Positions 23,436 to 34,329 of a DNA stretch of 64,000 nucleotides are shown here, one piece after another. How positions within the stretch are numbered: the stretch's first letter is position 1; each line of letters opens with the position of its first letter. The stretch is from Daucus carota subsp. sativus (lineage: Eukaryota; Streptophyta; Magnoliopsida; Apiales; Apiaceae), in assembly GCF_001625215.2 (NCBI RefSeq), contig NC_030385.2:43177598-43241597 (forward strand). The letters are read 5' to 3'. Both the position numbers and the translations under genes were made by a program. The notes under the pieces are model-generated. The model was not told where the DNA came from, did no database searches, and was given only the letters and a program-made list of their open reading frames with translations.

Positions 23436-24028
23436 CAAGGAGATGCTAGACACCCCAACAGTAATACTTATCGATTCTCCCAAAACCTCAATCTCTTGTA
23501 TCATATGGTCCGCGCGTGTTCTCCTAAAACTTCGAGCTGTCGTATATTGGTTGGTAGTTGGGACGTCTGTGTATATACATCTTCTTGGATCATATGCGTA
23601 CCTTGATGGGTAGCTGGGTCATTGGACGTGGTAGGTCAAATATTTTTGAGATATTATCACTCAAATTTTCAGGATGAGTGTATATTATTGTAAAATCTTT
23701 GACGTCACATCAATAAATTTGGGATAGGTGATCGGTTTTAATTCGAAAATGACTTGAAAAGTTGAATTGCCTTCGTTTCGCACACCGTGAACAAATTAAC
23801 ATGACATGTGAAGACATAAATGCGACGCTGAGAGGGCAAGAGTACAGGCACAGTTTGCGATTTTCTTGTTTATACGTTGAACACACAAAAATCATGTCTA
23901 ACAGAGGCCGGGTAGATGGAAGTAACAGAGTGAACAAAAACATTGAGTGAGATCACTGAGATGCCCAATACATAGAGGCTCCGATAAACTGGTTTTTGAC
24001 TAGAATTTAGTACTTTGAGCCCGGCGAC

Positions 24029-24070
24029 CTTGGTAATCTGGAACCACTGATAGTAAGGAGGGTCAATGAT
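24029..24070 (-). pseudogene. Relic of a seventh FSH copy (end of exon 1)
   Basis: The minus strand encodes IDPPYYQWFQITK followed by a GT, which aligns to the end of exon 1 in the intact copies (FDPPYYEWFQPNK). Nothing upstream or downstream of this 42-bp piece is recognisable as FSH sequence. It is a remnant of a deleted gene between copies E and F. Confidence 0.75.
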
Positions 24071-24412
24071 TTTGATTTTATATGGATTTTAGATAAATTA
24101 TTGCAGAGTTGATAGAATTGAAGCACAATATTTCAAAATCTAGATGAGATCTCAAAAAGTGTAAAATAGACCGAACAATCTGACAAAATCTATCATTTTA
24201 TGAAATATAAAAAAATTCAGAAGCATTTAATGTTAATATATTTTAATAAATTTTAAATATTTTCAATTGAGTATTATCGAATTTGTAATCATTATTTAAA
24301 ATTCTGTCATAACTTAAAATTTCAATTAAATATCTCAAATTTTAATATACTTTTTAAAATTTCAATTGAATATCCTCAAATTTTTAAAAAAAAAGAAACT
24401 AAAATGTCTGTC

Positions 24413-24535
24413 GCTTAAGTGCGGTTTACGTGGTTTGCAGGCCATTAGGTGAGCTCGCTCGTGGGTTTACCCGGTGCGCACCCAAAAGGTAGCGGCTGCG
24501 GGTTCCTACGTTAAAAAAAAAAAACAAAAAAAAAA
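24413..24535 (+). mobile_element. SINE-like retroposon with A-rich tail
   Basis: A GC-rich island in AT-rich DNA contains GTGGGTTTACCCGGTGCGCA, then AGGTAGCGGCTGCGGGTTCC, followed by an A-rich tail with one C. This phrase occurs in many angiosperm SINE copies as I recall them, possibly the Au family. GGTTC resembles a pol III box B. Target duplications were not identified. The family name needs a repeat-library search. Confidence 0.6.
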
Positions 24536-25542
24536 CCAGATTTACCAATATTTTTGTGTTGATTTATGAGGTTGTTCGGCAAAATGTTCCTCGAAATTTG
24601 GAAGGTAATATCGTTTGAGACGTCTTTCAATCGTCAAGTTCGTTTCGCATATGATCAGACGTTCCTGTTTCATCATGCTTGTTGCCTGTTGGTAGCTAGG
24701 ATTATTATTTCTAAAATTTTTATTTAAAAATTAAATTATATAAATTTAATATATTTTGAAGTAAATAAATTTAATATTTTTATTATTTATTCCATATATG
24801 CAATTAATCCTTATAAAATTATATATTAAGGATTCAAGGGTCATCTATTTGAAAAGGAGGGAGTACTTTGTAAATAATTTGTTTTCAAATATATGCATGT
24901 GTTTCAAAAAAAATGTAAGTTACTTTTTAAAATTTCTATTCCTATTAAATTCACGGAAAATTGAAAATAATTAATTAAATGTACTCCAAAAAAAATTATA
25001 TAGAAAGTTAAAATTGACAAGTATTATGAATTAGAAAAAAAAAATATTTTTTTCTTTACCCAAACAACCCATTAAAAGCTCAAGTCCATGTATTTTATGG
25101 TAAATAAAAAAAAAAAAACTTTAAGTTCCCTTATTCTATGGCAAAAAGACTCAACGCAAACGAGGGTGTCCTGGGACAAGACTATCCGATCGCTTAACCT
25201 TATAAATAAGGATTAGAACAATAAACATCTGCTTGCCAATCCCTATTGAGATTAAGACCAACACAAAGTATAATTTTTTTGCATTCTATTTGTAAATCAA
25301 AAAATCAACGGATCCAGGATTTGACTTTAATATCTATAGAAAGATGAAAAGTTTGATTGGGAGTACATCGTTTATAGTAGTAATCTGTGCCCCCAAAGTA
25401 TACCTTACATCACATCTCTGACCACGTCAACTGATACTTGATTTCTTCATGTTTCTACGTTCTGACCGTCGCCAAATAATATTGATACAAACTGAACTAC
25501 GCAAGCTTTGAAATTAAGCTCAACTGTATATATTTCTGCAAG

Positions 25543-28500
25543 TTAAGGAGCTTCCTCTAAGCACTTCTCTTCACCTTCCTGGTTCGCAACTTCCTTTTGT
25601 ATCTTTTCAAGGAAACTCAGCATCGTCTCCAAGCCCTTATCATCTGTAAAGAAAAAAAAAACATTGTTATGAATATCTACTCTCTGCTATACAAACAAAA
25701 AAGAATTGTTGAAGACTAGATTCTCTTCGGACAGAAACTACTTGAAAACTACCTAGTCTTGGTATTGTATGCCCTCTAGGGTGATGAATCACAACAGGAT
25801 CTACGAATGATTCTAGAAGATCAGTCCCATGTGGTTTTAGGAAGTCCGTCTCACCTGTATAAGAAAAGAAAAAAAAATTCAAAGATTGTTCAATTTCGAT
25901 GATTTCTTACAGAATTGACTAAACTAGGGATCCAGTATATTATCATATGTCGTGTGATTGTTGAACTTGGGATTCTTCCTTGCCATGAATTAATCTTTAT
26001 ACTTATCCAAGTTAACAGACACTGGAGCTGGACTTGAAAATTCTGTATTCTGTGTGTGTGTGTTTTTCCGCATTGTATAACAGCTAGCATATAAAAGGTA
26101 AACTACCATAATTTTTGAAAATGTCATATCCATTCTGTATATCATGCTTGATCATTCTTAATGTTGAATATAGTGAGAAAATCAAGCACTTTTTTCTCGC
26201 ATCGTTTTACATGTCTTAACCTGCCATTTTTTGTCTTTATAAGGTGGTACCCTGTGACTGTGTCTTGGTTTTGCTGTTCACCCCCCAAACTATAGATTTC
26301 CGATATTCAATCGAGTGCAAGTCAAAAGTTCAAAGTGTATCAATTATGTAAAATTTACCGTCTACAGGATAAAATGTGGACCTCTTCAGATTTTCTTTTT
26401 CTTTTGCTAATTCTCTTACCATTTTTCATGTGTGTGCGACTGTTTACATTATCATAACCATTGCACCTGATTTCTGTTGAGCCATTAAAATGGAGGCTCT
26501 TTTCTCTCAATTTCCAACCCCAAGGCTTCATCTGCCTAAACACATCATCTCCAATATAAGCCCGCTTCGCGGGCAAACTGGTATGTGAATCAAGGTAATC
26601 TCCACAAGATGACCCCCTATTTATGTTGAAATCGATCATCAAACCTAAAAGCCAGAAGTGACAACATCGATATCACCATCGAAGACGGTTCTCCAAGCTC
26701 ACAGCCCACAGCCCCTCTGCTTCACTGAAAAGATGGTTCTCCGAGTTAAGCTCACAGCCCCTCTACTTCACTCGGCAGTTTATTCTTTTAGCCATTATGT
26801 TCTTTCAGTAATTATCACCATTAGACTGGCTTCGATTGTTTGGTAGAAAACAACTAGAGAGGAAAGAGACTCTTTGTCCGCAGGAATCTCATCAACATGC
26901 ACTGCAGGTTCCGGCTCCTCAACTTCTCTGCACCTCTTTACAAAAAATGGCTCACCGCCTCCACGCCATAATAAACTTGTCAAGCAACAAAAGTCACATG
27001 CGGTAAAAACGCTTCCCAAAATAATCTAATCCACATCTAAAGATCTGGAACTACTTTGGAGGGGGACTAATGTTGGGTCTCAAGCCCCGGATCACCTTTG
27101 GACCTCCAGCCCAAAACTACAAAAGCCCAAGGAAAGTCCAAAACAAGTATATGCAGAAGAGATCACGCGCAAGACACGCACGGGAGGGCTATATATACAA
27201 AGCTCAGATCTGAAAATAAGAGGTTGGAAATTGAGAGAAAAGAGCCTCCATTTTAATGGCTCAAAATTTGGCGCTAGAAGGAGGGGCTCTCGCTTTTCCA
27301 ACCACAAAACTCATATCTCCGATCTGCAAAGCTACTATCGAAAACGAGGATGAGCTCTACAAATCGCCGCCAGATCCGGCGACGAGAGAGGTGCTCCCTG
27401 TTCCCGAGAAGCCATGTCCTGCATTCGAGATCTATACAACCATAAAAAATATATATACATCCATCTATACACACACTTCTGTTGGAATAATGAATCTCGA
27501 TCTACCTACATTCGAGATCTCCAATGAAGAAGCTATGTTCCTGTATGCTCTACGTTACTTGGCGATTTGTTGTGTATGCTCTACGTTGCTTGGCGATTTG
27601 TTTTCGGATATTTTTGTCATTGTTGTTGAGCTAGGCGCCACTACGGTTGCTGATCTATGCGCCACCACGGTGGGTGATATACGAGCTGCCAAGCTAAGAG
27701 ATCCGACGCCACCAAGTTTGATAGAGACTACATGAGGAAAATTAGATCTGAAAGAGGAACTGATATGGAGTGAAGGCTGCTTGGAGTGAATATTCTCAGA
27801 TCTGATCGAAAAAGGAGGCGTGGAGCCATTGAACCGAGATAGTATTGAAATTTTCAGAAAAGTATCTAACACAGCCCTCAAGTGGTTCAACGATTGGCCT
27901 CCATGCTCTATCGCCTCCCGTAGTTCATCGGCTCATCAGCTCATCGCCTCTTCGCTTCATCAGCTCTTGGAGCATACAAAAATTTGAATCCCAGCGAAAT
28001 TCAGGGGAAACAAACATATATCCCTATGAGATTCCAAAAAAATTTGAATCTAGAATTCGCCCCTTCACTCCATCAGCTCTTGGAGCATACAAAAATTTGA
28101 ATCCCAACGGCATCCAAAGAAACAAACATACATCCATATGGGAATCCAAAAAACTTGAATCTAGAATTCGCCCCTTCACTCTATCAGCTCTTGGAGCATA
28201 CAAAAATTTGAATCCCAACGGGAACGGGATCAAAAGAAACAAACATACATCCCTATGGGAATCCAAAAAACATGAATCTATAATTCGCCTCTTTGCTCCA
28301 TCAGCTCTTGGAGCATCCGTAAAAGTAAAAGGCATAGTCTCAAAATGACTCCATATTTTGCCTCTTCGCTCCATCAGCTCTCAGAGCATGCTTGAAAATA
28401 AAAGGCATAGCCTCAAAATAACTCCATATTTCACCTCTTCGCTCCATCAGCTCTCGGAGCATCCTTGAAAGTAAAAGACATATCCTCAAAATGGCTTCAT

Positions 28501-31191
28501 AATTCGGCTCTTTGCTCCAACAGCTCTTGCAGCGTCCAATTTTTGAAGCGTTCTCAATTACTCATTGAGCGTCCGAGCATTCTCAATTGCTCTTTGAGCT
28601 ACCAAGTTTTGAAGCGTCCCTTTGTGAAGCGCCCCGATTGTGAGGCGCTTTTAAATCTCTCTTAGATGATGATATTACAGTGGATAAACAACTCACCAAG
28701 TCACACTTTGGAGGCCTCAAGGTCCCTACCGATATTCCTTTATGAGAAGATGTTGGAAGCCCAAAAAATAACTAAAACTTGAAGATTTTTATACATTTGT
28801 CTCGAGAAGAGGACGCTAAAGTGCTTCAACGACATGCATCTTCACTTCGGCGGCTTTGCTTCATTATTTCTCCGGCCTCTAAAGTATTTTAAGCTCTAGT
28901 TGTCATTGACCTTCAAGGTCAAATCGCCTCTTCGCTTCAGCGGCTCTGCCTCCTTACTTCATCGGCTCCTCCGACGTTCGAAGCTCTAGTAATCCATGAC
29001 TTCCAAAGCTAGCAAGCTCCTTGCCTCATAGTAGGATGCCTATTAGTTGCTTTTTGAGAGTTCGAGTAGAGAGATGATATTTTCAAATCTGATCAGAAAG
29101 GGAGGCACTGAAATATTGAACCGATGAACAAAGTGGCTCTGTTGTCTGCCTCCTCACTACACCGCTTCACTAGCTCAGTGAGCGTCCTTTAAATGGAAGG
29201 CAAAACCCTACAACGGATCCCAAGTATCACGCCCCCTCACTACATCGCTCCACTAGCTCAGTGAGCGTCCCTTAAATGGCAGGCAAAGCCCTACAACGGA
29301 TCTCAGGCATCATGTCTTCTCACTACATCGCTTCACTAGCTCGACGAGCGTCCTTTAAATGACAGGCAAAGCCTTACAACGGGTCTCAGGTATCACGCCC
29401 CAAGGCTTCATCTGCCTAAACACATCATCTCCAATATAAGCCCGCTTCGCGGGCAAACTGGTATGTGAATCAAGGTAATCTCCACAAGATGACCCCCTAT
29501 TTATGTTGAAATCGATCATCAAACCTAAAAGCCAGAAGTGACAACATCGATATCACCATCGAAGACGGTTCTCCAAGCTCACAGCCCACAGCCCCTCTGC
29601 TTCACTGAAAAGATGGTTCTCCGAGTTAAGCTCACAGCCCCTCTACTTCACTCGGCAGTTTATTCTTTTAGCCATTATGTTCTTTCAGTAATTATCACCA
29701 TTAGACTGGCTTCGATTGTTTGGTAGAAAACAACTAGAGAGAAAAGAGACTCTTTGTCCGCAGGAATCTCATCAACATGCACTGCAGGTTCCAGCTCCTC
29801 AACTTCTCTGCACCTCTTTACAAAAAATGGCTCACCGCCTCCACGCCATAATAAACTTGTCAAGCAACAAAAGTCACATGCGGTAAAAACGCTTCCCAAA
29901 ATAATCTAATCCACATCTAAAGATCTGGAACTACTTTGGAGGGGGACTAATGTTGGGTCTCAAGCCCCGGATCACCTTTGGACCTCCAGCCCAAAACTGA
30001 AAGAGTAAAAGGTGTGGGCTTCTTAACAATGTTAGTTACAATATCTAGCACATTCACTTTTTGTTTTTTAATGGATCATGCGAAATCCTATTTGAAAGCC
30101 TTCTCATCAAGAAAAAAATATGTGTCCCTGTTTCTGTTGCATGAAAGTAGTGTGGTTGTCTGTTAGCTAAGCTAAGCTATAACATTGGTCTACGGAGTAG
30201 GGACGCTAAATCCAACTGAAGCCAAAGATTTACCTAAAAAGTGCAGCGATGGGCAACTAACCGCCTCTGAGAATGCCTTCTCAGCCAAAGCTTCATTCTT
30301 GAACTTAGCACCGCTAATTATAATAAGAAATTTTATCTTTGGCACTTTTGTAAGAGCCAAACCCTACACACAATTTCAAACCCACAACAAATCTCCATCA
30401 TAAATTATGTTAAAAAACTTATAAATCATGAAAAACCCCAGTATCAACAAAATATCTACTGCATACCTTGGCTTGTAACCCGGGCATTGCAGCTGACAAT
30501 ATGGATCCCTATATAAATCAAAAATCGAACACGTAGTTGTCAATCACAGACATTTCATAAGAAAGAGACCATCTTTAATAAACAAAAATAGAGCCCATTC
30601 ATAATCATATTTTAATCCACATAGAAATTGTACCTGTGAAAAACCAAGCAGCCCATCAATAGGTCCATGCTTGATCATACATTCTTGAATATACTCAAGA
30701 CACTCATCAAAATTAGTATACTCCGTAAACTCCTGTAATTTCAACAACAACAATTAGGCTCCCTTCAATTCTCAAATCGAATGATCTCAAATCAACATAA
30801 AAGTACTACAATAACCATTAATATACCCCTAAAATTATATATGTCAGATATGCAACATATATAAACACGAACTGACCCGAAAACTGATTTTGACTAGAAC
30901 TCCGCAGACACGAGACATGCCACAGACACATGTAATAAAAAAGTACAGGATAATGAGTTTGACCTTGTTGAACTGGAACCACTCATAATAAGGAGGGTCA
31001 AAAATCCCTTCAACCTCAGATTTGCCAGCACAGGGAAAAGGGGCATCTGGGAAGACTAAATCAAGCTTATCAAGAACAAATTCAGGCCATTTTTTGAGCT
31101 GAGTTTTGAGTATGTGCCCACTTGTTCTGAACCCATGAAGGCACAAGAATCTTGGCTTTCTTGGCTCTATGATCTCAGCTTCGCTGCCCAT
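25543..31191 (-). CDS. FSH1-family serine hydrolase, copy F, with a 4.4-kb intron 4
   Basis: Exons on the minus strand: 30964-31191, 30634-30732, 30467-30508, 30234-30363, 25753-25854, 25543-25643; 233 aa. It starts MGSEAEIIEPRKPRF. The triad is complete: GFSQ|GSILS, GETDFLKPHG (Asp171), HPRGHTIPRL (His196). The C-terminus is short (EEKCLEEAP). Intron 4 (25855-30233) is 4379 bp against 240-870 bp in the sisters because an LTR-retroelement fossil sits in it (26478-29998). Splice sites on both sides of the intron are intact and phase 1 is kept, so the gene may still be expressed if the long intron is removed. A TATA-like element lies near 31260-31272. Confidence 0.82.
27945..28530 (+). repeat. 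Tandem repeats inside the LTR-element fossil, block 1
   Basis: The phrase CATCAGCTCTTGGAGCAT recurs about seven times, first at spacings of 105-122 bp with AAAAATTTGAATCC in each unit, then at about 72 bp in a shortened form. Non-coding satellite-like repeats of this kind are known in the 3' regions of large Ty3-type plant elements. Confidence 0.8.
29146..29397 (+). repeat. Tandem repeats inside the LTR-element fossil, block 2
   Basis: Three units of about 83 bp contain CACTAGCTC, GAGCGTCC(T/C)TTAAATG and CAACGG(A/G)TC. They lie directly before the second copy of the 601-bp repeat. No coding role is apparent. Confidence 0.8.
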
Positions 31192-31458
31192 TTTGTTCTT
31201 GATTCTTGTGGTGTCAACTGAATGGAGATATCTTGAGATTGTTGTGTGGAGTGGATGTATTATGTATATATCGTAGATTATGTGTCGTGAAATGCTTCCA
31301 GTTGGAAGTGATTTGTTTAAGCACGGCGTCTTTGACTTGGCGGTTTCGCATATAAAACGTGTAAAAAGCGTTGATAGTATCGAATATGTATATTTAATTC
31401 ATAGATGTTGCTTTTATTCAGTATCTTTGACAATTTATTGTATTGATTCCTACTTCTA

Positions 31459-31642
31459 AATCTGTTCTAAAAGTCGGTGATTAATCATCGATTAATTCTT
31501 GTTCCGTACTCGTCGAACTGATTAAATTTCCGATTAATCACTGATCAATCCGACTAATCCCCGATCAATTCAATTAATCTCCGATTAATCTTTGTTCCGT
31601 GACTTCACCGATTAAGTCTGATTCTCACTTTTTACAACACTG
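31459..31642. mobile_element. Short diverged hAT-type MITE, relative of the one at 896-1505
   Basis: The left end reads TCTGTTCTAAAAGTCGG; the right end, reverse-complemented, reads CAGTGTTGTAAAAAGTGAG. Between them are multiple GATTAATC/CCGATTAATC motifs exactly as in the larger MITE, but the body is only about 180 bp. The left terminus has decayed and the 8-bp duplication is no longer clear. Confidence 0.7.
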
Positions 31643-32281
31643 CTTCTTTTTAAATACCAGTGTGAACGGAATTAATCGAAGCTGAAAAAATTAAATAGAA
31701 TGTGTAAATTCGGTTTGACTCTACTTCTTTTTTTGAAATTATATTTCGGTTTGATTCTTAATTGAAATTTTGAATTGTTTAGAATTTCAGTTTATTGGGA
31801 AAAGGAATTTTAGTTTAAAGTTCTAATTTTGAATTAAGATTTTAGTTCAAATCAAATAAACCGAATCATATATAATATTTGTTCTTATTATATGTAGGGT
31901 TCTATGAAATCTGTATTTAAACAAGAGTATTGGAGTATCAAGTATAACTTTTTTTTTTTTTTTGAAAATGAGGATAAATCTCAACGAGAATCGGCAATTC
32001 ACCGTGATAATTCTTTCATTCAAGAAAGCTTATTATCTAACCGACGGACATGCAAGATGACCGGGGAAATTTAGACAATAAAACTTTAATGTCCGAAAAG
32101 AAAACCGGCCTTCTTCCAAGAATCCTGAAAATAAAACAAGAGAAACAAAAAGAATATAAGTCGATATATTTAACAGATTATATCAAAATATTCCCACAAT
32201 CATCATAACTCATGATTGAGACAATTAAGCTCTTAATTAAGGCATAATAATAAAATATTAATATCCTTAATTAAGACACAA

Positions 32282-32430
32282 CTAACGCCCTCAAATAAGG
32301 CTCAATTAACGCCCTCAATAAATAGGCACAATTTACGCCCTCAATAATCGAGGCACAATTTACGCCCTCAATAAAGAGGCATAATTAACTAGGCACAATT
32401 ACCGCCCTCAATTAAGGCACAATTAGCGCA
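32282..32430. repeat. Short tandem repeats with GGCACAATTTACGCCCTCAA
   Basis: About six imperfect units of 22-30 bp share the core GCACAATT(T)ACGCCCTCAAT. Spacers between cores are not unique sequence but parts of the unit. They lie inside the retroposon, on the tail side of the HSP70 fragment. Confidence 0.8.
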
Positions 32431-32823
32431 CTTTCCTTTCTGAAACCGGATCCCGTCCTGAAACCGCCGTCACCGCCACCATCGGCCACCACCGCTATGC
32501 TATCGATCAAGTTACCTCGTCGTATGCGAAGCGAACAACGAAGCGTATCACATGTAACACGAAAAATCGCCAAAAACCAAACAAAACACATGGATTAAAC
32601 AAACAAACAAATACACACAAACAAACAAGATTAAAATCAACACCTTTCGCAATTCTGCTCAAAATCATGAGAAAAAGAAAGAATATGGCATTATAAACAC
32701 GTTTAATCAATAATCACTATACATAATCGTTATAGAGTTATTCAATACAGGATACACATACAAGCAATCAACTAAAGTGAATTAAAATTCAAAAATCGAG
32801 AAACATCGAAAGCGCTAACATAC

Positions 32824-32986
32824 CGAAAACAGTGTTAATCGGATTCATGGCAACTTGATTCTTGGCAGCATCACCGATGAGCCTCTCAGTATCAGTAAAA
32901 GCCACATACGACGGCGTCGTTCTGTTCCCCTGATCATTCGCTATGATCTCCACTCTATCATGCTGCCACACGCCCACGCATGAGTA
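32824..32986 (-). pseudogene. HSP70 exon 1 fragment
   Basis: The minus strand encodes [20 protein letters not shown] followed by [18 protein letters not shown] and ends [12 protein letters not shown] at a GT in phase 1. That is the position of the conserved first intron of plant cytosolic HSP70 genes (before the Asp codon of DAKRLIGR). The ATP-binding start (GIDLGTTYS) is missing, so it cannot make a chaperone. The reading frame of the retained piece is undamaged, so it was copied recently. Confidence 0.88.
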
Positions 32987-33122
32987 TCTAACGCTCTTGT
33001 TTTGATTTCATTTTATATATTTGTAAGAGTTGATTCTTAATGCTTTTGTCTTTGAAATGATCGAAACTTGTAGTGGGAGTTGTACTTGTACAACAATGTT
33101 TCGTTGATAAGTATAACTTTTT

Positions 33123-34329
33123 GGATTAATCACAAATGATACATTTCATTATCCAAATTTACTAAGCTGCCCACCATTTCCTGGTGAGAGTTTTATTTTG
33201 CTTCTTATTTGTAAGCAGAATCTTAATTTGATGATGAAATTTTGTATAAAATCGCGGTTTTGATCAGTAGCTCAAATGATAATTTTATAGGATGATGAAA
33301 AGGGTATTAGTAATTCATTCAAGCAGATACTTGTATTTGTACATGCGTCATCTTCAAAAAATCGTTTACATGTCTCTTGATAAAAACAGACGATTGCAAT
33401 ATAGTGTTTGTTGGACCCAGTCACTCGATGCCGTATGATTCTATTATTAGATTACTATTAGATTAGTACCATTGTTTAAAAAAAAAAAACTTTAACCATC
33501 GTAAGATCATTGTTCTGCTGATGAATTATATTATAAAATATAATATCCCGTGATTTATAAAAAAAAAATTAACTTTTGATTTTTGGAACCGTCCCAAGGT
33601 TTTGCCTATTTCATCATTATCAAGCAAATTTACTAAATTGAGGGGATATCCTTTGAGATTTAATAAATTTTATTAGTTTACGAATTTTAATGAATTGTTT
33701 ATGGTTTTAATTCTATACGGATTCCAGATAAAATGTCGTAGAATTGGCATATAATCTTTAGGAATTAAAGATAATGCTTCAGAATTTTATAGTTCAAATT
33801 CTTATAATACACTACTCAATTCCACAAAATTCATTATTTACGAAATCCAAATATATCAACCAAAATTTGAATATCATCAGATTTTAATGAATATAAATAA
33901 TCTCAATTAAATACTATTTATTTTTAAGTATACTTTAAAATCCTGATCAAATACCACAAAATTTATAATATAATTCAAAATTTTGATTGAATATCCCATG
34001 ATTCTGATACATTTTCTAAAATAAGGTGAATACCCTCAAATTTCAGAATATTTTTTTAAAAATTTCAATCAACACACACTTTTAAATTTATGATATTATT
34101 TAAAAAGTGAAATATAAAAGTTTTTTTTCCCAAAGAGAAGATTACATAAAGACACTATTAAGGTAACCAAACAAAAGAAAGCGTGGGCAAAAAGAAACTT
34201 CAGATACCAAACGACGCCGTTAGAGCACACACCTCCGGGTCTCCGTGGCCAGTAAACATTCCCAATGTTTAATCTCTAAAACCCTAAACCCCAAATTCTC
34301 AAAACTAACAATCACAGCATCATTTTCAA
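33123..34329. other. Spacer and promoter upstream of the DnaJ gene
   Basis: Mostly AT-rich sequence with nothing recognisable. From about 34190 it becomes less AT-rich and contains AAACCCTAAACCCC (near 34280), a telobox-like motif often found in promoters or leaders of plant housekeeping and organelle-protein genes. Confidence 0.5.

Larger units (their letters stand above)
23171..25542. other. Spacer between FSH copies E and F
   Basis: It holds the copy E promoter with a duplicated segment of about 75-80 bp (23276-23435), a 42-bp relic of FSH exon 1, a SINE-like repeat, a lone MITE-like end (GGAGGGAGTAC near 24857), and long AT-rich stretches with nothing else recognisable. An FSH copy may have been lost from this interval. 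Confidence 0.6.
26478..29998 (+). mobile_element. Fossil: rearranged non-autonomous LTR retroelement in intron 4 of FSH copy F
   Basis: One complete LTR (27071-27263, 193 bp) starts TGTTGGGTCTCAAG and ends AATGGCTCA, followed by a PBS-like GGCGCTAGAAGGAGGGGC of the kind I associate with Tat/Ogre-like Ty3 elements. A purine tract (GGAGGGGGACTAA) precedes a second, partial LTR start at 29951-29998. A 601-bp segment (3' internal end + purine tract + LTR start) occurs twice, 26518-27118 and 29398-29998, with about two differences, so the copy is young (roughly a few hundred thousand years at common plant rates). The far left edge (26478-26519) is the inverted 3' end of the LTR. No gag or pol homology was recognised. 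It is broken, with both outer ends incomplete and no target duplication found. Confidence 0.78.
9387..31191 (-). repeat. Tandem array of six FSH1-family genes (A-F) plus one relic
   Basis: Six genes face the same way, with start codons at 10891, 14003, 17479, 20089, 23170 and 31191. Every gene has exons of 228, about 99, 42, 130, 102 and 101-113 bp in the same phases. The repeat unit (2.6-3.5 kb) also carries a conserved 3' flank. Near-identical phrases around GAGCTCATC and ACATAACAGGAAAAGCTA recur at about 11830, 14670, 17960 and 20650. The last interval is 8 kb because gene F holds a retroelement in intron 4. This is growth by unequal crossing-over. Confidence 0.93.
31940..33122 (-). mobile_element. 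Poly(A)-tailed retroposon carrying HSP70 exon 1
   Basis: The 14-bp phrase AAGTATAACTTTTT occurs at both borders (31940-31953 and 33109-33122), fitting a target-site duplication. The left border continues into a T run, a poly(A) tail on the minus strand. Inside, read on the minus strand, come about 120 bp of unknown sequence, HSP70 exon 1 codons, the start of its intron, a GC-richer segment, an array of about 28-bp repeats, and the tail. Target duplication plus A-tail indicates LINE-type target-primed insertion of a chimeric transcript that kept intron sequence. The duplication includes a T run, so its exact length is ambiguous. Confidence 0.65.

Noticed and set aside
26658-26846. Open frame found identically again at 29538-29726
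   Set aside because: The identity comes from the 601-bp repeat of the LTR-element fossil, not from a duplicated gene.
27256-27735. Open frame of 159 codons just after the LTR of the fossil
   Set aside because: It begins inside the LTR and has no gag-like or other recognisable motif. It is treated as chance open sequence inside a non-autonomous element.
32282-32430. Regularly spaced repeats that superficially resemble a CRISPR array
   Set aside because: Eukaryotic context, unequal spacing, and spacers that are parts of the repeat unit. It is a short tandem repeat inside a retroposon.
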